Assembly: GCA_022376925.1 (NCBI GenBank)
Contig: JAIOJX010000004.1
Coordinates: 127,311,123-127,375,122 of the forward strand
DNA from: Tragulus kanchil
Taxonomy: Eukaryota; Chordata; Mammalia; Artiodactyla; Tragulidae
Length of the DNA stretch: 64,000 bases
Direction of reading: 5' to 3'
Positions 49,132 to 60,195 of the stretch are shown piece by piece (position 1 is the stretch's first letter; every line of letters begins with the position of its first letter). Below the pieces are notes generated by a model. It saw nothing but the letters and a program-made list of their open reading frames with translations. It was not told the DNA's origin and made no database searches. A program made the position numbers and the translations under genes.

Positions 49132-49547
49132 GTTGCCTGTTTTGTGTTTAATAATGTGTATATGTTAATCCAAACCTCCCTGTTCAGTGTGGTATCATCT
49201 TAGTGAGGCTTTTTTCCTGTTTTATATTCACCAGATTCTCTTATTTCAACTATGGTCAGATCATGTAAGGTTTGGTACTTGTAGAAACGACAAGAAATAA
49301 ACAGAAGGAACTGAAAATAAAGTACAAAACTGAAAGCATCAGCTAGGAAGCAATATGAGGGTCAAAAATAAAATAAACAAGTTGTGCTTTAAGAAAGAAA
49401 GTTTGTAATGATAGTACACTTCAGGCAACAAGTTGCACACCTGAGGAGCACAATGCCTACTTAGAGTTTACCGGTCTCTTCACAGCCTTCTATGTTATTC
49501 TATTGTCCTTTGGATCATACCAGGTCCACCACTATTTAGTCTGCCCC

Positions 49548-49742
49548 AGTGATTCTCACACTAGACTGTGCATCCGAACAGACTGGAGAACTTGTTAAGA
49601 CGCAGATTTCTAGATCCCATCCCCAGAATCTCTAATTCATTAGATCTGGGATGAAGCTTAAGAATTTGCATTTCTAATTCATTCTCAAATGATGCTGATA
49701 TTTCTGGTGCTGGGTCTACACTTTAGGAAATACTGTTCTCTG
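49548..49742 (+). mobile_element. MER5A-like hAT-Charlie fossil
   Basis: 'agtgattctcacactagact', 'ggagaacttgttaagacgca', 'gaatttgcatttctaattca' and 'aatgatgctgatatttctgg' match MER5A in order. A non-autonomous element of the mammalian hAT group. Confidence 0.7.
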
Positions 49743-49907
49743 CTTAATAGAAGAAAATGGATAAATGCTATCTCTAAGTTATTTTTTTATTCTTTTAAGC
49801 AGTCTACTTTTAACATCGCTTCATAATTTAATCCAAACCTTCTACCACATCAGTAGTGCCCACATTAGCTGGCTTGAGTTTCACTATTTCTTTAAAGGAG
49901 AAGAAAG

Positions 49908-50100
49908 CAAAATCAGTGTTTCTTAAAGCATGGTCCGTAGTCTACATGCATCAGAACTCCCTGAGAGTCTAGGCAAGAATGCAGATCCCTGAGTCCCATC
50001 TGAGAGCATCTGAGTCAGACTCTTTAAGGATGGGCTCCTAGAACCAGTTTATTAAATATGCACCCAACTTATTCTTAAATTTTGAAAATGACTGCTATAG
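49908..50100. mobile_element. MER5-like fossil (N1)
   Basis: 'gtttcttaaagcatggtccg', 'catgcatcagaactccctga' and 'gactctttaaggatgggctc' resemble MER5. The family is nearly palindromic, so orientation is not settled. Duplicate at about 51019-51211. Confidence 0.55.
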
Positions 50101-50267
50101 ATCCAAGTTCAGTAGTCAGCCTTATACTCAATTTTTGAACGATTAAATTCTGACAGTTTAATAAAAGCCTAAAAGGTGATTTCCTTTTGGTACTAGGGAT
50201 GATATTTCAGTTGAAATATCTAAAAATATTAACAATTTTAAGTTTCAAAATATGTATGCAGGGACTT

Positions 50268-50412
50268 CTCTGGTGGTCCAGTGGCTAAGACTTCATGTTT
50301 CTGGTGCTGGGGTTCTAGATTCAGTCCCTGGTAGGGGAACTAAATCCCACATCTTGAAACCCAAATAAAGAGACTCTGCATTCCATAACTAAGACCCAGC
50401 ACAGTCAGGTCT
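50268..50412 (+). mobile_element. CHR-2-like SINE (N1)
   Basis: 'gacttctctggtggtccagt', 'agattcagtccctggtaggg' and 'ccataactaagacccagcac' show the CHR-2 layout. Duplicate at about 51379-51523. Confidence 0.8.
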
Positions 50413-50480
50413 TATAAATATATAGCTATGTGATATGAATACATAGCTATGTGATATAAATATATAGCTAGGCTATATAA
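50413..50480. repeat. Short AT minisatellite 'atagctatgtgatat'
   Basis: Three to four imperfect 20-22 base units containing 'atagctatgtgatat', directly after the SINE. Copied in N2 at about 51524-51591. Confidence 0.75.
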
Positions 50481-51378
50481 TTCATTAATGTTTCATCTAG
50501 GATGAAATAAGGGTATCCTAAAAATTCTTCTGTGATTGCTGTACATATTTTTCCCCCTAATGTACTAACTTTTTGGTCACTAAGTAATTAACTTGCTTGT
50601 ACTTCTGTTTAATGTCATTCTAGTTAGATATCTCTAACTTATAGGCTTTTTTAAGTATGCTTTTTAGTTTCTAAAGTAGCAGTGGACTCTTTCACAAGGT
50701 GTTATTCACAGTCTACGTTATGTGTGCCCCTTTGATGCGGTCCTACAAAAGACTGCATTAGAAGTTTGGTCAAAATGAACACTGTGACACAAGCTGTAGA
50801 CGTCAGAGTTTACCAAGACAACTATAAATAGTACAGTGTTAGTAAAGCATATCATAAGAAATCAAACTGGGGGATTTTAGATGGATGTAGCTTCTTATGT
50901 CTCCCAGTTCCTCAAAATGGTTTTTTTCGTTAATGTGGAAAGTCCAAACCTTCTACCACATCAGTAGTGCCCACATTAGCTGGCTTGAGTTTCACTATTT
51001 CTTTAAAGGAGAAGAAAGCAAAATCAGTGTTTCTTAAAGCATGGTCCGTAGTCTACATGCATCAGAACTCCCTGAGAGTCTAGGCAAGAATGCAGATCCC
51101 TGAGTCCCATCTGAGAGCATCTGAGTCAGACTCTTTAAGGATGGGCTCCTAGAACCAGTTTATTAAATATGCACCCAACTTATTCTTAAATTTTGAAAAT
51201 GACTGCTATAGATCCAAGTTCAGTAGTCAGCCTTATACTCAATTTTTGAACGATTAAATTCTGACAGTTTAATAAAAGCCTAAAAGGTGATTTCCTTTTG
51301 GTACTAGGGATGATATTTCAGTTGAAATATCTAAAAATATTAACAATTTTAAGTTTCAAAATATGTATGCAGGGACTT

Positions 51379-51523
51379 CTCTGGTGGTCCAGTGGCTAAG
51401 ACTTCATGTTTCTGGTGCTGGGGTTCTAGATTCAGTCCCTGGTAGGGGAACTAAATCCCACATCTTGAAACCCAAATAAAGAGACTCTGCATTCCATAAC
51501 TAAGACCCAGCACAGTCAGGTCT
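51379..51523 (+). mobile_element. CHR-2-like SINE (N2)
   Basis: Second copy of 50268-50412. Confidence 0.8.
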
Positions 51524-52026
51524 TATAAATATATAGCTATGTGATATGAATACATAGCTATGTGATATAAATATATAGCTAGGCTATATAATTCATTAAT
51601 GTTTCATCTAGGATGAAATAAGGGTATCCTAAAAATTCTTCTGTGATTGCTGTACATATTTTTCCCCCTAATGTACTAACTTTTTGGTCACTAAGTAATT
51701 AACTTGCTTGTACTTCTGTTTAATGTCATTCTAGTTAGATATCTCTAACTTATAGGCTTTTTTAAGTATGCTTTTTAGTTTCTAAAGTAGCAGTGGACTC
51801 TTTCACAAGGTGTTATTCACAGTCTACGTTATGTGTGCCCCTTTGATGCGGTCCTACAAAAGACTGCATTAGAAGTTTGGTCAAAATGAACACTGTGACA
51901 CAAGCTGTAGACGTCAGAGTTTACCAAGACAACTATAAATAGTACAGTGTTAGTAAAGCATATCATAAGAAATCAAACTGGGGGATTTTAGATGGATGTA
52001 GCTTCTTATGTCTCCCAGTTCCTCAA

Positions 52027-52567
52027 GATAATTTTAGATTGGTGTCCATTATATATTAGACAAAAAATATTTCATTTGTGAATTCCTGGCACATGTGGAA
52101 AGAGCAAAATGGGGTCTTACTAAGTCCCTTATCCTTACTTCCCCAGTTTCATCATGCTAAACCTCCAATATCACTAACTCCTTTGGTTACAAAATCTGTA
52201 TTTAGCAAGTCATATAATCTGCATCTAATATCGCTGTTTCACATATGACTTCTTGCTAGGCTACCAGCACCATCCTGCTTCATTGTCCACAAGTTATATA
52301 ACCAATGATTAACTACTATATATATCATTGTATAGATATATAGGCCCACTACAGCCAAGTGAGTAACAATGATTACTCAGTCAATGGACTAGAGCAACAC
52401 TTATGTGCAAGATCAAGGGGATCTGACTGCAAGTCTGATTAACTCCAAAGTAAATGGTTTTAACTAGGACTCTACATTGGCTGGATTCTTCTCGTTCCTG
52501 GCTGAAATTCATACTGAAAGGTATGAATTTTGACCATTCCAATTCTTTTAAAATATATATGTGTGTG
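52027..52567. other. Noncoding intron stretch
   Basis: AT-rich, no recognised repeat or gene. Confidence 0.55.
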
Positions 52568-52579
52568 TGTATATATATA

Positions 52580-52834
52580 GGGCTTTCCTGGTGGTCCAGT
52601 GGGTAGAGTCTGTCTTGCAGTGCGAGGGGCACCAGTTGGATCCCTGGCCCGGGAAGATTCCAAGTGCTGCGGGGCTGCTAGACCAGTGTGTCCAATTACA
52701 AGCCAGCACTCTGGAGCACATGCGCCCAGAACCAGTGTGCTGGAACGAGAGAGGCCACTGCAATGGGACACCCGCACATGCTAAAGAATAAACATGAATG
52801 AAAATAAGTGATGACTTAGAGGCAAAAAAAAAAA
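52580..52834 (+). mobile_element. CHR-type SINE inserted in a TA/TG repeat
   Basis: 'ggctttcctggtggtccagt', 'tggatccctggcccgggaag', 'gtgtccaattacaagccagc' and an A-rich tail. Flanking tgtatatatata at 52568-52579 and 52835-52846 is consistent with a 12 bp target-site duplication, although the low complexity weakens it. Confidence 0.8.
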
Positions 52835-53094
52835 TGTATATATATATAAATGTATATATAATAGTTTTATTAAGGTCTTCATGAATATGAATGTTGGCAA
52901 TATTACTCTTTTTCCTGAAAGCAAAATAAAAGAAATTGTCTGAAATAATAGCCATTAATCTGTCCTTTCTGTTCAAAGATTAGTTCAGCATCAATTGCAA
53001 GAAGACTGAGAAACTGTGAAGAGTTTGAATGTCCTCTACAAGCCATCAAGTCAGCAGTGTCCTGGGCTGTCTTCTCATAGTTGCAAAGCCCACA

Positions 53095-53285
53095 GTGGCC
53101 ATTATTTATTTACTGAGCACCTGTTTGGCTGCAGAATCTGTGCCTGGTACACTATGCACATGAGCTCATTCAATTCATGTAGCAGGCATAAGTATTCCCA
53201 TTTTAAATATGAGGAAAAGAAAGGGGCTTAAGGTCTCACAATTGGTAATTAGCCTGTCTGGAATTCAAACACACCCATTTCCACG
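53095..53285 (-). mobile_element. MIR SINE fossil
   Basis: 'tttactgagcacctgtttgg', 'aaagaaaggggcttaaggtc' and 'aattagcctgtctggaattc' follow a reverse-complement MIR. Confidence 0.6.
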
Positions 53286-53329
53286 CTAATGGAATGGACT
53301 CTAAGTATCTGGAAGCATCATCTGTTTTC

Positions 53330-53912
53330 ATAAGTTTATTTATTTATTTGTCTACGTCAGGTCTTAGTGGTGGCATGGAGGCTTTTTTTCCATTGCAGTG
53401 TTGCTCAGACTTCTCTCGAGTTGAGGTGTGGGCTCAGTAGCTGTAGCTCAGGCTTAGCTGCCCCACGACATGTGGGATCTTAGTTCCCCAACCAGGGATG
53501 GAACCCTCATCCCCTGCACTGGAAGGCAGATTCTTTTTTTTTTTAAACATTTATTTTTTATTTATTTATCTTTTGGGGGGTGGGGTGGGGAGGGAGGGGG
53601 ATGGGCGGGCCACTTCTGTTGGTCTTTCATTTCTCTATTTTCATCCGTCTGTGTTCTTTGGCTCCTGTGGGCCTCCCATTGCGGTGGCCTCTGTGGTCAC
53701 AGAGCGCCAGCTCTGGGCGCATGTGCCCCAGAGCTCCGGCTTGGTAATTGGACACATCAGTCCAGCCGCTTCGCGGCACGTGGGATCTTCCCAGACCAGG
53801 GATCGAACCGGCGCCCCTTGCACTGCAAGGCGGTGTCCTTACCCACTGGACCACCAGGGGAAGCCCTGGAAGGCAGATTCTTAACCACTGGAGCACCAGA
53901 GAAGTACCTGGA
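53330..53912 (-). mobile_element. Older CHR-type SINE, interrupted at 53535-53866
   Basis: Host element in two parts: 53330-53534 ('ggtgtgggctcagtagctgt', 'catgtgggatcttagttccc') and 53867-53912 ('ttaaccactggagcaccaga'). It is split by a second SINE of the same broad class and orientation. Confidence 0.8.
53535..53866 (-). mobile_element. GC-rich CHR-type SINE nested in an older SINE
   Basis: Near-complete minus-strand element with 'gaccagggatcgaaccggcg', 'ttggtaattggacacatcag' and the head end 'ggaccaccaggggaagcc'. Target-site duplication tggaaggcagattct at 53520-53534 and 53867-53881, identical. Closely similar in sequence to the elements at 55421 and 56470. The 151-codon frame is SINE read-through. 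Confidence 0.9.
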
Positions 53913-54149
53913 AGCTTCATTTTAAACTTGAAATTTCTATGACTAGAGAACCCACTTCTTAGCATATTCTGGTTGCTAGAAATTTTAACCTTATTTTCCA
54001 CTGAAATTTTTCTTTAGCTTCCTTTGGTGTTCATACTCTGTAGTATGTTCACATACATGACTCATCTTCAAGTTAGTCTTTCCTATATTTGAAGCCAGCT
54101 ATATTGTACCTGTTTCCTCATCTCAGTCCCTTCCTATTTCTAGGATGTA

Positions 54150-54372
54150 TGAGTGTGTGCATAGCTGTTGCTTTACTCACATCCGACTCTTTGAGACGCC
54201 ATGAATAGTAGCCCACCAGGCTCCTCTGTCCATGGCATTCTCAAGGCAAGAATACTAGTGTGGGTTGTCATGCCCTTCTCCAGGGTATCTTCCCAACCCA
54301 GGACTGGAACTTGCATCTCTTACGTCTCCTTCATTGGCAGGCTGGTTCTTTACTACTAGCACCACCTGGGGC
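54150..54372 (-). mobile_element. Bov-tA SINE, minus strand
   Basis: 'atagtagcccaccaggctcc', 'gtgggttgtcatgcccttct', 'ggtatcttcccaacccagga' and 'gcaccacctggggc' cover nearly the whole element. Confidence 0.88.
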
Positions 54373-54472
54373 AAATACCCCCAGTCTAGGTGCTTTTTGA
54401 CCAGTCCATTTCTGATCTGACAAGAATCTTTAATTTTGGTCTTACACGCCTGACTGGACTAACTCTCCTTTT

Positions 54473-54660
54473 TTTTAAAGAATTTTATTTTATTATCTTT
54501 TATGTTATTTATTAATGTATTTGACTGAATCAGGTCTTAGCTGCAGCATGTGAAATGTTAGTTGTGGCATGTGGGATCTAGTTCCCTGGTCAGGGATTGA
54601 ACCCATGCCCTTTGCATTGGGAGCCAAAGTCTTAGCCACTGGACCACCAGGAAAGCCCCT
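54473..54660 (-). mobile_element. CHR-2-like SINE, minus strand
   Basis: T-rich tail 54471-54520, then 'tagttgtggcatgtgggatc', 'gttccctggtcagggattga' and 'ggaccaccaggaaagcccc'. Confidence 0.82.
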
Positions 54661-55326
54661 GGCCTGACTCTCTTATTACCAAAGATTTACCTTCTTTCAA
54701 TCAATCAGTAATTTAAAGCTTAATCATATTTAAGCCCAGTGAATTTTTCTACTGGATAACTTCTTATTCCAGCTACAAGTATGATGTTAAATGGTATTCT
54801 TTATACTAATTATATTGCTTATGGGTATATTTGACCATCACTCTTTCTGTTCAGTGCCCTGTAGCATTCAATTTCACTGCTACATGCTGAAAATGATGAT
54901 GATCCTTAGTATGAGTATTAGTGATAAACATGAATTATACAATATATTCTTTATTATTGTGTTTAATCTTTTTGTTCTAACAGCAAGATGCAAGAGAATT
55001 TGACATTTCCTAATTTTTCCAGCAGATCATTTATTTACTCATATATCTATTGAACAAATATTTAGTGAGTGACTATCATAGGTTTATGCCTGGGAATATA
55101 GCAATAAGAATGATATACATAGTTTTTGCTTTCATATAACCTACATCCTAGTTGGAAAAGATAATATACAAGTAAGTGGATAAATTCATAGACTACTTAG
55201 TGTCATGAATAAAATAAAACCAATGATGCAATCAAGTGACTGAGGAGGTAGCAGGCTAAGTAAACCGATTTTAGATGGTATCATTATGAAGACCTCTCTG
55301 AGAAGATAAAATTTAAGCAGAGTCAT
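54661..55326. other. Noncoding intron stretch with an old repeat at its end
   Basis: AT-rich. From about 55050 it resembles an old mammalian dispersed repeat ('atttagtgagtgactatcat', 'atgcctgggaatatagcaat') that continues across duplication O. The name cannot be settled. Confidence 0.4.
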
Positions 55327-55420
55327 GAATGATGAAAGGATGCAACTCTACAGTGTTATGGGAGAGGAATATCTGAGTAGAAAGGGGTCAGTGCAAATCC
55401 TTAGGCAAGAATTAGCATGG

Positions 55421-55734
55421 GGCTTCCCCTGGTGGTCCCGTGGGTAAGGACACCGCCTTGCAGTGCAAGGGGCTCCAGTTCGATCCCTGGCCTGGGAAGA
55501 TCCCACATGCCGCGGAGCGGCTGGACTGATGTGTCCAATTACCGAGCCTGTGCACCCAGAGCCGGCGCTCTGCGACAACAGAGGCCACCATGATGGGAGG
55601 CCCACAGGAGCCAAAGAACAAAGACGGATGAAAATAGAGAAATGAAAGACCAACAGAAGTGGCCCGCCCATCCCCCTCCCTCCCCACCCCACCCCCCAAA
55701 AGATAAATAAATAAAATTTTAAAAAAAGAAAAAA
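55421..55734 (+). mobile_element. GC-rich CHR-type SINE (O1) with target-site duplication
   Basis: 'ggcttcccctggtggtcccg', 'gttcgatccctggcctggga', 'tgtgtccaattaccgagcct', a C-rich run and an A-rich tail. Target-site duplication agaattagcatg at about 55409-55420 and 55735-55746. Confidence 0.9.
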
Positions 55735-56469
55735 AGAATTAGCATGATGTGGTTAAAAAAACAGTAAGCCCTTAAGGGGTTACTAGTTAGCCGAATACCT
55801 AAGTGAAGTGGGGATTGGTTGAAGGTGAGACTGGAACAGTAGGCACTGGCCAAATTCTATGGGTCTTAGAAGGCCATAGTTCAGAATTTGTAATAGGAAG
55901 CCACTGACATTGAAGCCATGATGAAGAGTATCCTATCTGGTTTACATTTTGGGACTTCTTTTTGATTGCTGGGTGAAGCATAAAATGTAGGTGCGTAAGA
56001 ATGAATCTGAAGACTGATTATACTTTTAGGTGAGAAATGATGTGGCTTGGACTAGGGTAGAAGGGGGACAAGAAGATGAATTTAGAATATGTTTCATTGG
56101 TAGCGTTGATAGGAATTGTTCACATACTGGGTGTAGGGAGTAAGAAAATACAAAACAGGAATTGATATGAATGGTTGTTAAATATTATATTGATTACATT
56201 AATTTCAGCAATTTGCTATTCTATTTGGACTTCATACAAGATTTATATGCACAATGTAAATGTGACTATATTATTTACTTTGCATAAAATAGTGAAGAGA
56301 TGTATGAATTATATTTAGAAACAGTAAAACTTGGTATTGTTTGACCAATTAGAACCATTAAGCAAAAGTCAAATTTGAATGATGAAAGGATGCAACTCTA
56401 CAGTGTTATGGGAGAGGAATATCTGAGTAGAAAGGGGTCAGTGCAAATCCTTAGGCAAGAATTAGCATG

Positions 56470-56784
56470 GGGCTTCCCCTGGTGGTCCCGTGGGTAAGGA
56501 CACCGCCTTGCAGTGCAAGGGGCTCCAGTTCGATCCCTGGCCTGGGAAGATCCCACATGCCGCGGAGCGGCTGGACTGATGTGTCCAATTACCGAGCCTG
56601 TGCACCCAGAGCCGGCGCTCTGCGACAACAGAGGCCACCATGATGGGAGGCCCACAGGAGCCAAAGAACAAAGACGGATGAAAATAGAGAAATGAAAGAC
56701 CAACAGAAGTGGCCCTCCCATTCCCCTCCCTCCACACCCCACCCCCCAAAAAGATAAATAAATAAATCTTAAAAAAAAAAAAAA
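56470..56784 (+). mobile_element. GC-rich CHR-type SINE (O2)
   Basis: Second copy of 55421-55734. The C-rich run ('ctcccattcccctccctcca') and the tail end ('aaaatcacagcatg') differ, so the right-hand target duplication is broken here while the left one is intact. Confidence 0.9.
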
Positions 56785-57605
56785 TCACAGCATGATGTGG
56801 TTAAAAAAACAGTAAGCCCTTAAGGGGTTACTAGTTAGCCGAATACCTAAGTGAAGTGGGGATTGGTTGAAGGTGAGACTGGAACAGTAGGCACTGGCCA
56901 AATTCTATGGGTCTTAGAAGGCCATAGTTCAGAATTTGTAATAGGAAGCCACTGACATTGAAGCCATGATGAAGAGTATCCTATCTGGTTTACATTTTGG
57001 GACTTCTTTTTGATTGCTGGGTGAAGCATAAAATGTAGGTGCGTAAGAATGAATCTGAAGACTGATTATACTTTTAGGTGAGAAATGATGTGGCTTGGAC
57101 TAGGGTAGAAGGGGGACAAGAAGATGAATTTAGAATATGTTTCATTGGTAGCGTTGATAGGAATTGTTCACATACTGGGTGTAGGGAGTAAGAAAATACA
57201 AAACAGGAATTGATATGAATGGTTGTTAAATATTATATTGATTACATTAATTTCAGCAATTTGCTATTCTATTTGGACTTCATACAAGATTTATATGCAC
57301 AATGTAAATGTGACTATATTATTTACTTTGCATAAAATAGTGAAGAGATGTATGAATTATATTTAGAAACAGTAAAACTTGGTATTGTTTGACCAATTAG
57401 AACCATTAAGCAAAGCATATAGATGAGATAAATGAGGTGGAGAAATCTTTATTTGTAATTCTTAAACCTGACTAAGCTGTGAACTGACAAGGTAGTATAT
57501 TTCAATATGAGCTCTTCAGACATTCTCAGAGTCCCTTAGTTCTTCTATACACATTTTTAAATTATATTATCATTTTAGTGAAAATCTAAAAAGAAATCAA
57601 TGTAA

Positions 57606-57752
57606 GCATGAAAGTGTTAGTCGCTTAGTTGTGTCTAACTGTGTGATCCTGTGGACTGTGGCTCTGTCTATGGGATTGTCCAGGCAAGAAAACTGGAGTG
57701 GGTTGTCATTCCCTTCCCAAACCAGGGCTCAAACCTGGTCTTCATACATTAA
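57606..57752 (-). mobile_element. BovA-family SINE, minus strand (P1)
   Basis: 'gcatgaaagtgttagtcgct', 'gggattgtccaggcaagaaa' and 'ctggagtgggttgtcattcc'; the tRNA head is truncated after 'ctcaaacctggtctt'. Duplicate at 58697-58843. Confidence 0.82.
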
Positions 57753-58129
57753 AGTTATTTTTTATTAAAAGGCAACTTCATTCGCCCCAGGCTAATAAAA
57801 AATACAAGTGAAAGCCAAAGAATGTCACAGTGAAAATTAAAACAAAAGCTTCACAGTAACTGAAAAAATAATGTAGTAGGAAAATTGGGTTATAACACAA
57901 GACATAATACTATAACAATACTAAACTCTAAAGAAATATTGTTCATTAGAGCACTTTAATTCAAAATAGACAGTGAATACGGGTTAAAAATTTTAAATGG
58001 ATTTACCTAATGATTAAACACATGCTACTAATTGCAAAGGTTTATTACCACAATAAGAAAATTATACAAATACAGCTAACTAGCTGAAATTGCCCTTCAC
58101 TAAGGAATTTGTAATGAGGGAAGGAAACA

Positions 58130-58258
58130 GAAGTTCATGGATCACCTACTGTGAGCTAGGCGAGTAGGCGAGGCACTTGTGACAGACACGTTTGTTAATT
58201 ATCATCATTATCCTAACACTGCGACAGATGAAACTGAGGCTCAAAAAAGTTAAGTGAT
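58130..58258 (-). mobile_element. MIR SINE fossil (P1)
   Basis: 'gatcacctactgtgagctag', 'gaggcacttgtgacagacac' and 'atgaaactgaggctcaaaaa' match a reverse-complement MIR. Duplicate at about 59221-59349. Confidence 0.7.
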
Positions 58259-58696
58259 GATGTTGATCCAGTTGAAAAAGATTTAAAATGTCCAGTGGTA
58301 TATAAGATATGAGAAGACAAGGCTTCAGGGAGTCTATATTGGTAAAGCTCCACTGAAGAACAATTTGACAGAAACCATGTGGGATTTAAGTGTTCAAATC
58401 CTTCATCTTAGTAATTGTACTTTATCACCTCATCTAGAAAACTACTGCCATATATATACGGAGAAGCATGTAGGTGTCTGTTCACTGTTGCTCTATTAGT
58501 AGAAAATGTGTAAAGACTAAAGAAACCATGCCATATCCTGGTCACAAAGCACTCTGCCACAGTAATTCTTAAACCTGACTAAGCTTATAATTTCAATATG
58601 AGCTCTTCAGACATTCTCAGAGTCCCTTAGTTCTTCTATACACATTTTTAAATTATATTATCATTTTAGTGAAAATCTAAAAAGAAATCAATGTAA

Positions 58697-58843
58697 GCAT
58701 GAAAGTGTTAGTCGCTTAGTTGTGTCTAACTGTGTGATCCTGTGGACTGTGGCTCTGTCTATGGGATTGTCCAGGCAAGAAAACTGGAGTGGGTTGTCAT
58801 TCCCTTCCCAAACCAGGGCTCAAACCTGGTCTTCATACATTAA
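58697..58843 (-). mobile_element. BovA-family SINE, minus strand (P2)
   Basis: Second copy of 57606-57752. Confidence 0.82.
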
Positions 58844-59674
58844 AGTTATTTTTTATTAAAAGGCAACTTCATTCGCCCCAGGCTAATAAAAAATACAAGT
58901 GAAAGCCAAAGAATGTCACAGTGAAAATTAAAACAAAAGCTTCACAGTAACTGAAAAAATAATGTAGTAGGAAAATTGGGTTATAACACAAGACATAATA
59001 CTATAACAATACTAAACTCTAAAGAAATATTGTTCATTAGAGCACTTTAATTCAAAATAGACAGTGAATACGGGTTAAAAATTTTAAATGGATTTACCTA
59101 ATGATTAAACACATGCTACTAATTGCAAAGGTTTATTACCACAATAAGAAAATTATACAAATACAGCTAACTAGCTGAAATTGCCCTTCACTAAGGAATT
59201 TGTAATGAGGGAAGGAAACAGAAGTTCATGGATCACCTACTGTGAGCTAGGCGAGTAGGCGAGGCACTTGTGACAGACACGTTTGTTAATTATCATCATT
59301 ATCCTAACACTGCGACAGATGAAACTGAGGCTCAAAAAAGTTAAGTGATGATGTTGATCCAGTTGAAAAAGATTTAAAATGTCCAGTGGTATATAAGATA
59401 TGAGAAGACAAGGCTTCAGGGAGTCTATATTGGTAAAGCTCCACTGAAGAACAATTTGACAGAAACCATGTGGGATTTAAGTGTTCAAATCCTTCATCTT
59501 AGTAATTGTACTTTATCACCTCATCTAGAAAACTACTGCCATATATATACGGAGAAGCATGTAGGTGTCTGTTCACTGTTGCTCTATTAGTAGAAAATGT
59601 GTAAAGACTAAAGAAACCATGCCATATCCTGGTCACAAAGCACTCTGCCACAATGACGAGGAATGAGCTAGTTC

Positions 59675-59724
59675 CCAGGGCTCCAGCATTGCAGGCAGAC
59701 TATCACCTGAGCCACCAGGAAATA
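59675..59724 (-). mobile_element. Bov-tA SINE end fragment
   Basis: 'ctccagcattgcaggcagac' followed by 'cctgagccaccagga' is the tRNA-derived head only, minus strand. Confidence 0.6.
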
Positions 59725-59917
59725 TATATGACATGCAGCATACAGCAATATTTAGGGTTTTAATCAGTTATTTCTCTTCATATACCCATAGGTGAGTAAA
59801 TGCATAGAAACAGTTTTGCAAAGATAATGTTGGAATAGGAAGTGAGATGTCATGTGAAATTTGACTTTTTATGCTGTAAAACTTTTTCAAGAAATAATTA
59901 ATATATTATCTGTGTAA

Positions 59918-60058
59918 ACTCTCCAGACAAGAATACTGGAGTGGGTTGCTGTTTCCTCCTTCAGGGGATCTTCCAGACCCAGGGATCAAACCTGTGTCTC
60001 TTAGAGCTCCTGCATTGGCAGGCTGGTTCTTTATAACTAGTGCCACCTGGGAAGCCCC
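59918..60058 (-). mobile_element. Bov-tA SINE piece, minus strand, left half of an inverted pair
   Basis: From 'actctccagacaagaatact' to the head end 'gccacctgggaagcccc'. Immediately followed by a plus-strand piece of the same family. Confidence 0.85.
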
Positions 60059-60059
60059 A

Positions 60060-60195
60060 TAGGAAATGCCAACCCACTCCAGTATTCTTGTTTATTCTTG
60101 CTTGGGATATCCCGTGGACAGAGGAACCTGGCAGGTTACAGTCTGTTGGGATCACAAAACGTTGAACAAGACTGAGTGACTGAGCACGCAGTGGA
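60060..60195 (+). mobile_element. Bov-tA SINE piece, plus strand, right half of an inverted pair
   Basis: 'atgccaacccactccagtat', 'cgtggacagaggaacctggc' and 'acaagactgagtgactgagc'. It lacks the tRNA head and carries a short 'ttattcttg' internal duplication near 60088-60101. Its 'ccaacccactccagtattct' can pair with the opposite block near 59929-59949. Confidence 0.85.

Larger units (their letters stand above)
47078..49299 (+). repeat. Direct tandem duplication M (about 1.1 kb x 2)
   Basis: Copy 1 is 47078-48180 and copy 2 is 48197-49299, with 16 filler bases. It overlaps L, so about 353 bp occur three times (near 45988, 47078 and 48197). One difference is 'ttttttaaactg' versus 'tttttaagctg' near 47935/49048. 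Contains the BovB fragment. Confidence 0.95.
49832..52026 (+). repeat. Direct tandem duplication N (about 1.08 kb x 2)
   Basis: Copy 1 is 49832-50915 and copy 2 is 50943-52026, with 27 filler bases. By eye the copies are identical throughout, including the minisatellite and SINE. Confidence 0.95.
55327..57414 (+). repeat. Direct tandem duplication O (about 1.04 kb x 2)
   Basis: Copy 1 is 55327-56366 and copy 2 is 56377-57414, with a 10-base filler (56367-56376). Differences cluster at the 3' tail of the internal SINE, where the second copy of the target-site duplication is garbled. The remainder is near identical. Confidence 0.95.
57455..59652 (+). repeat. Direct tandem duplication P (about 1.1 kb x 2)
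   Basis: Copy 1 is 57455-58561 and copy 2 is 58562-59652, abutting. Copy 2 lacks about 16 bases near its left edge ('gtgaactgacaaggtagt' region at 57477-57498). The rest looks identical. Contains a BovA SINE and a MIR. Confidence 0.95.

Noticed and set aside
53470..54001. Frames of 124-151 codons on both strands
   Set aside because: Entirely within nested CHR-type SINEs; the GC-rich SINE body is open in several frames.
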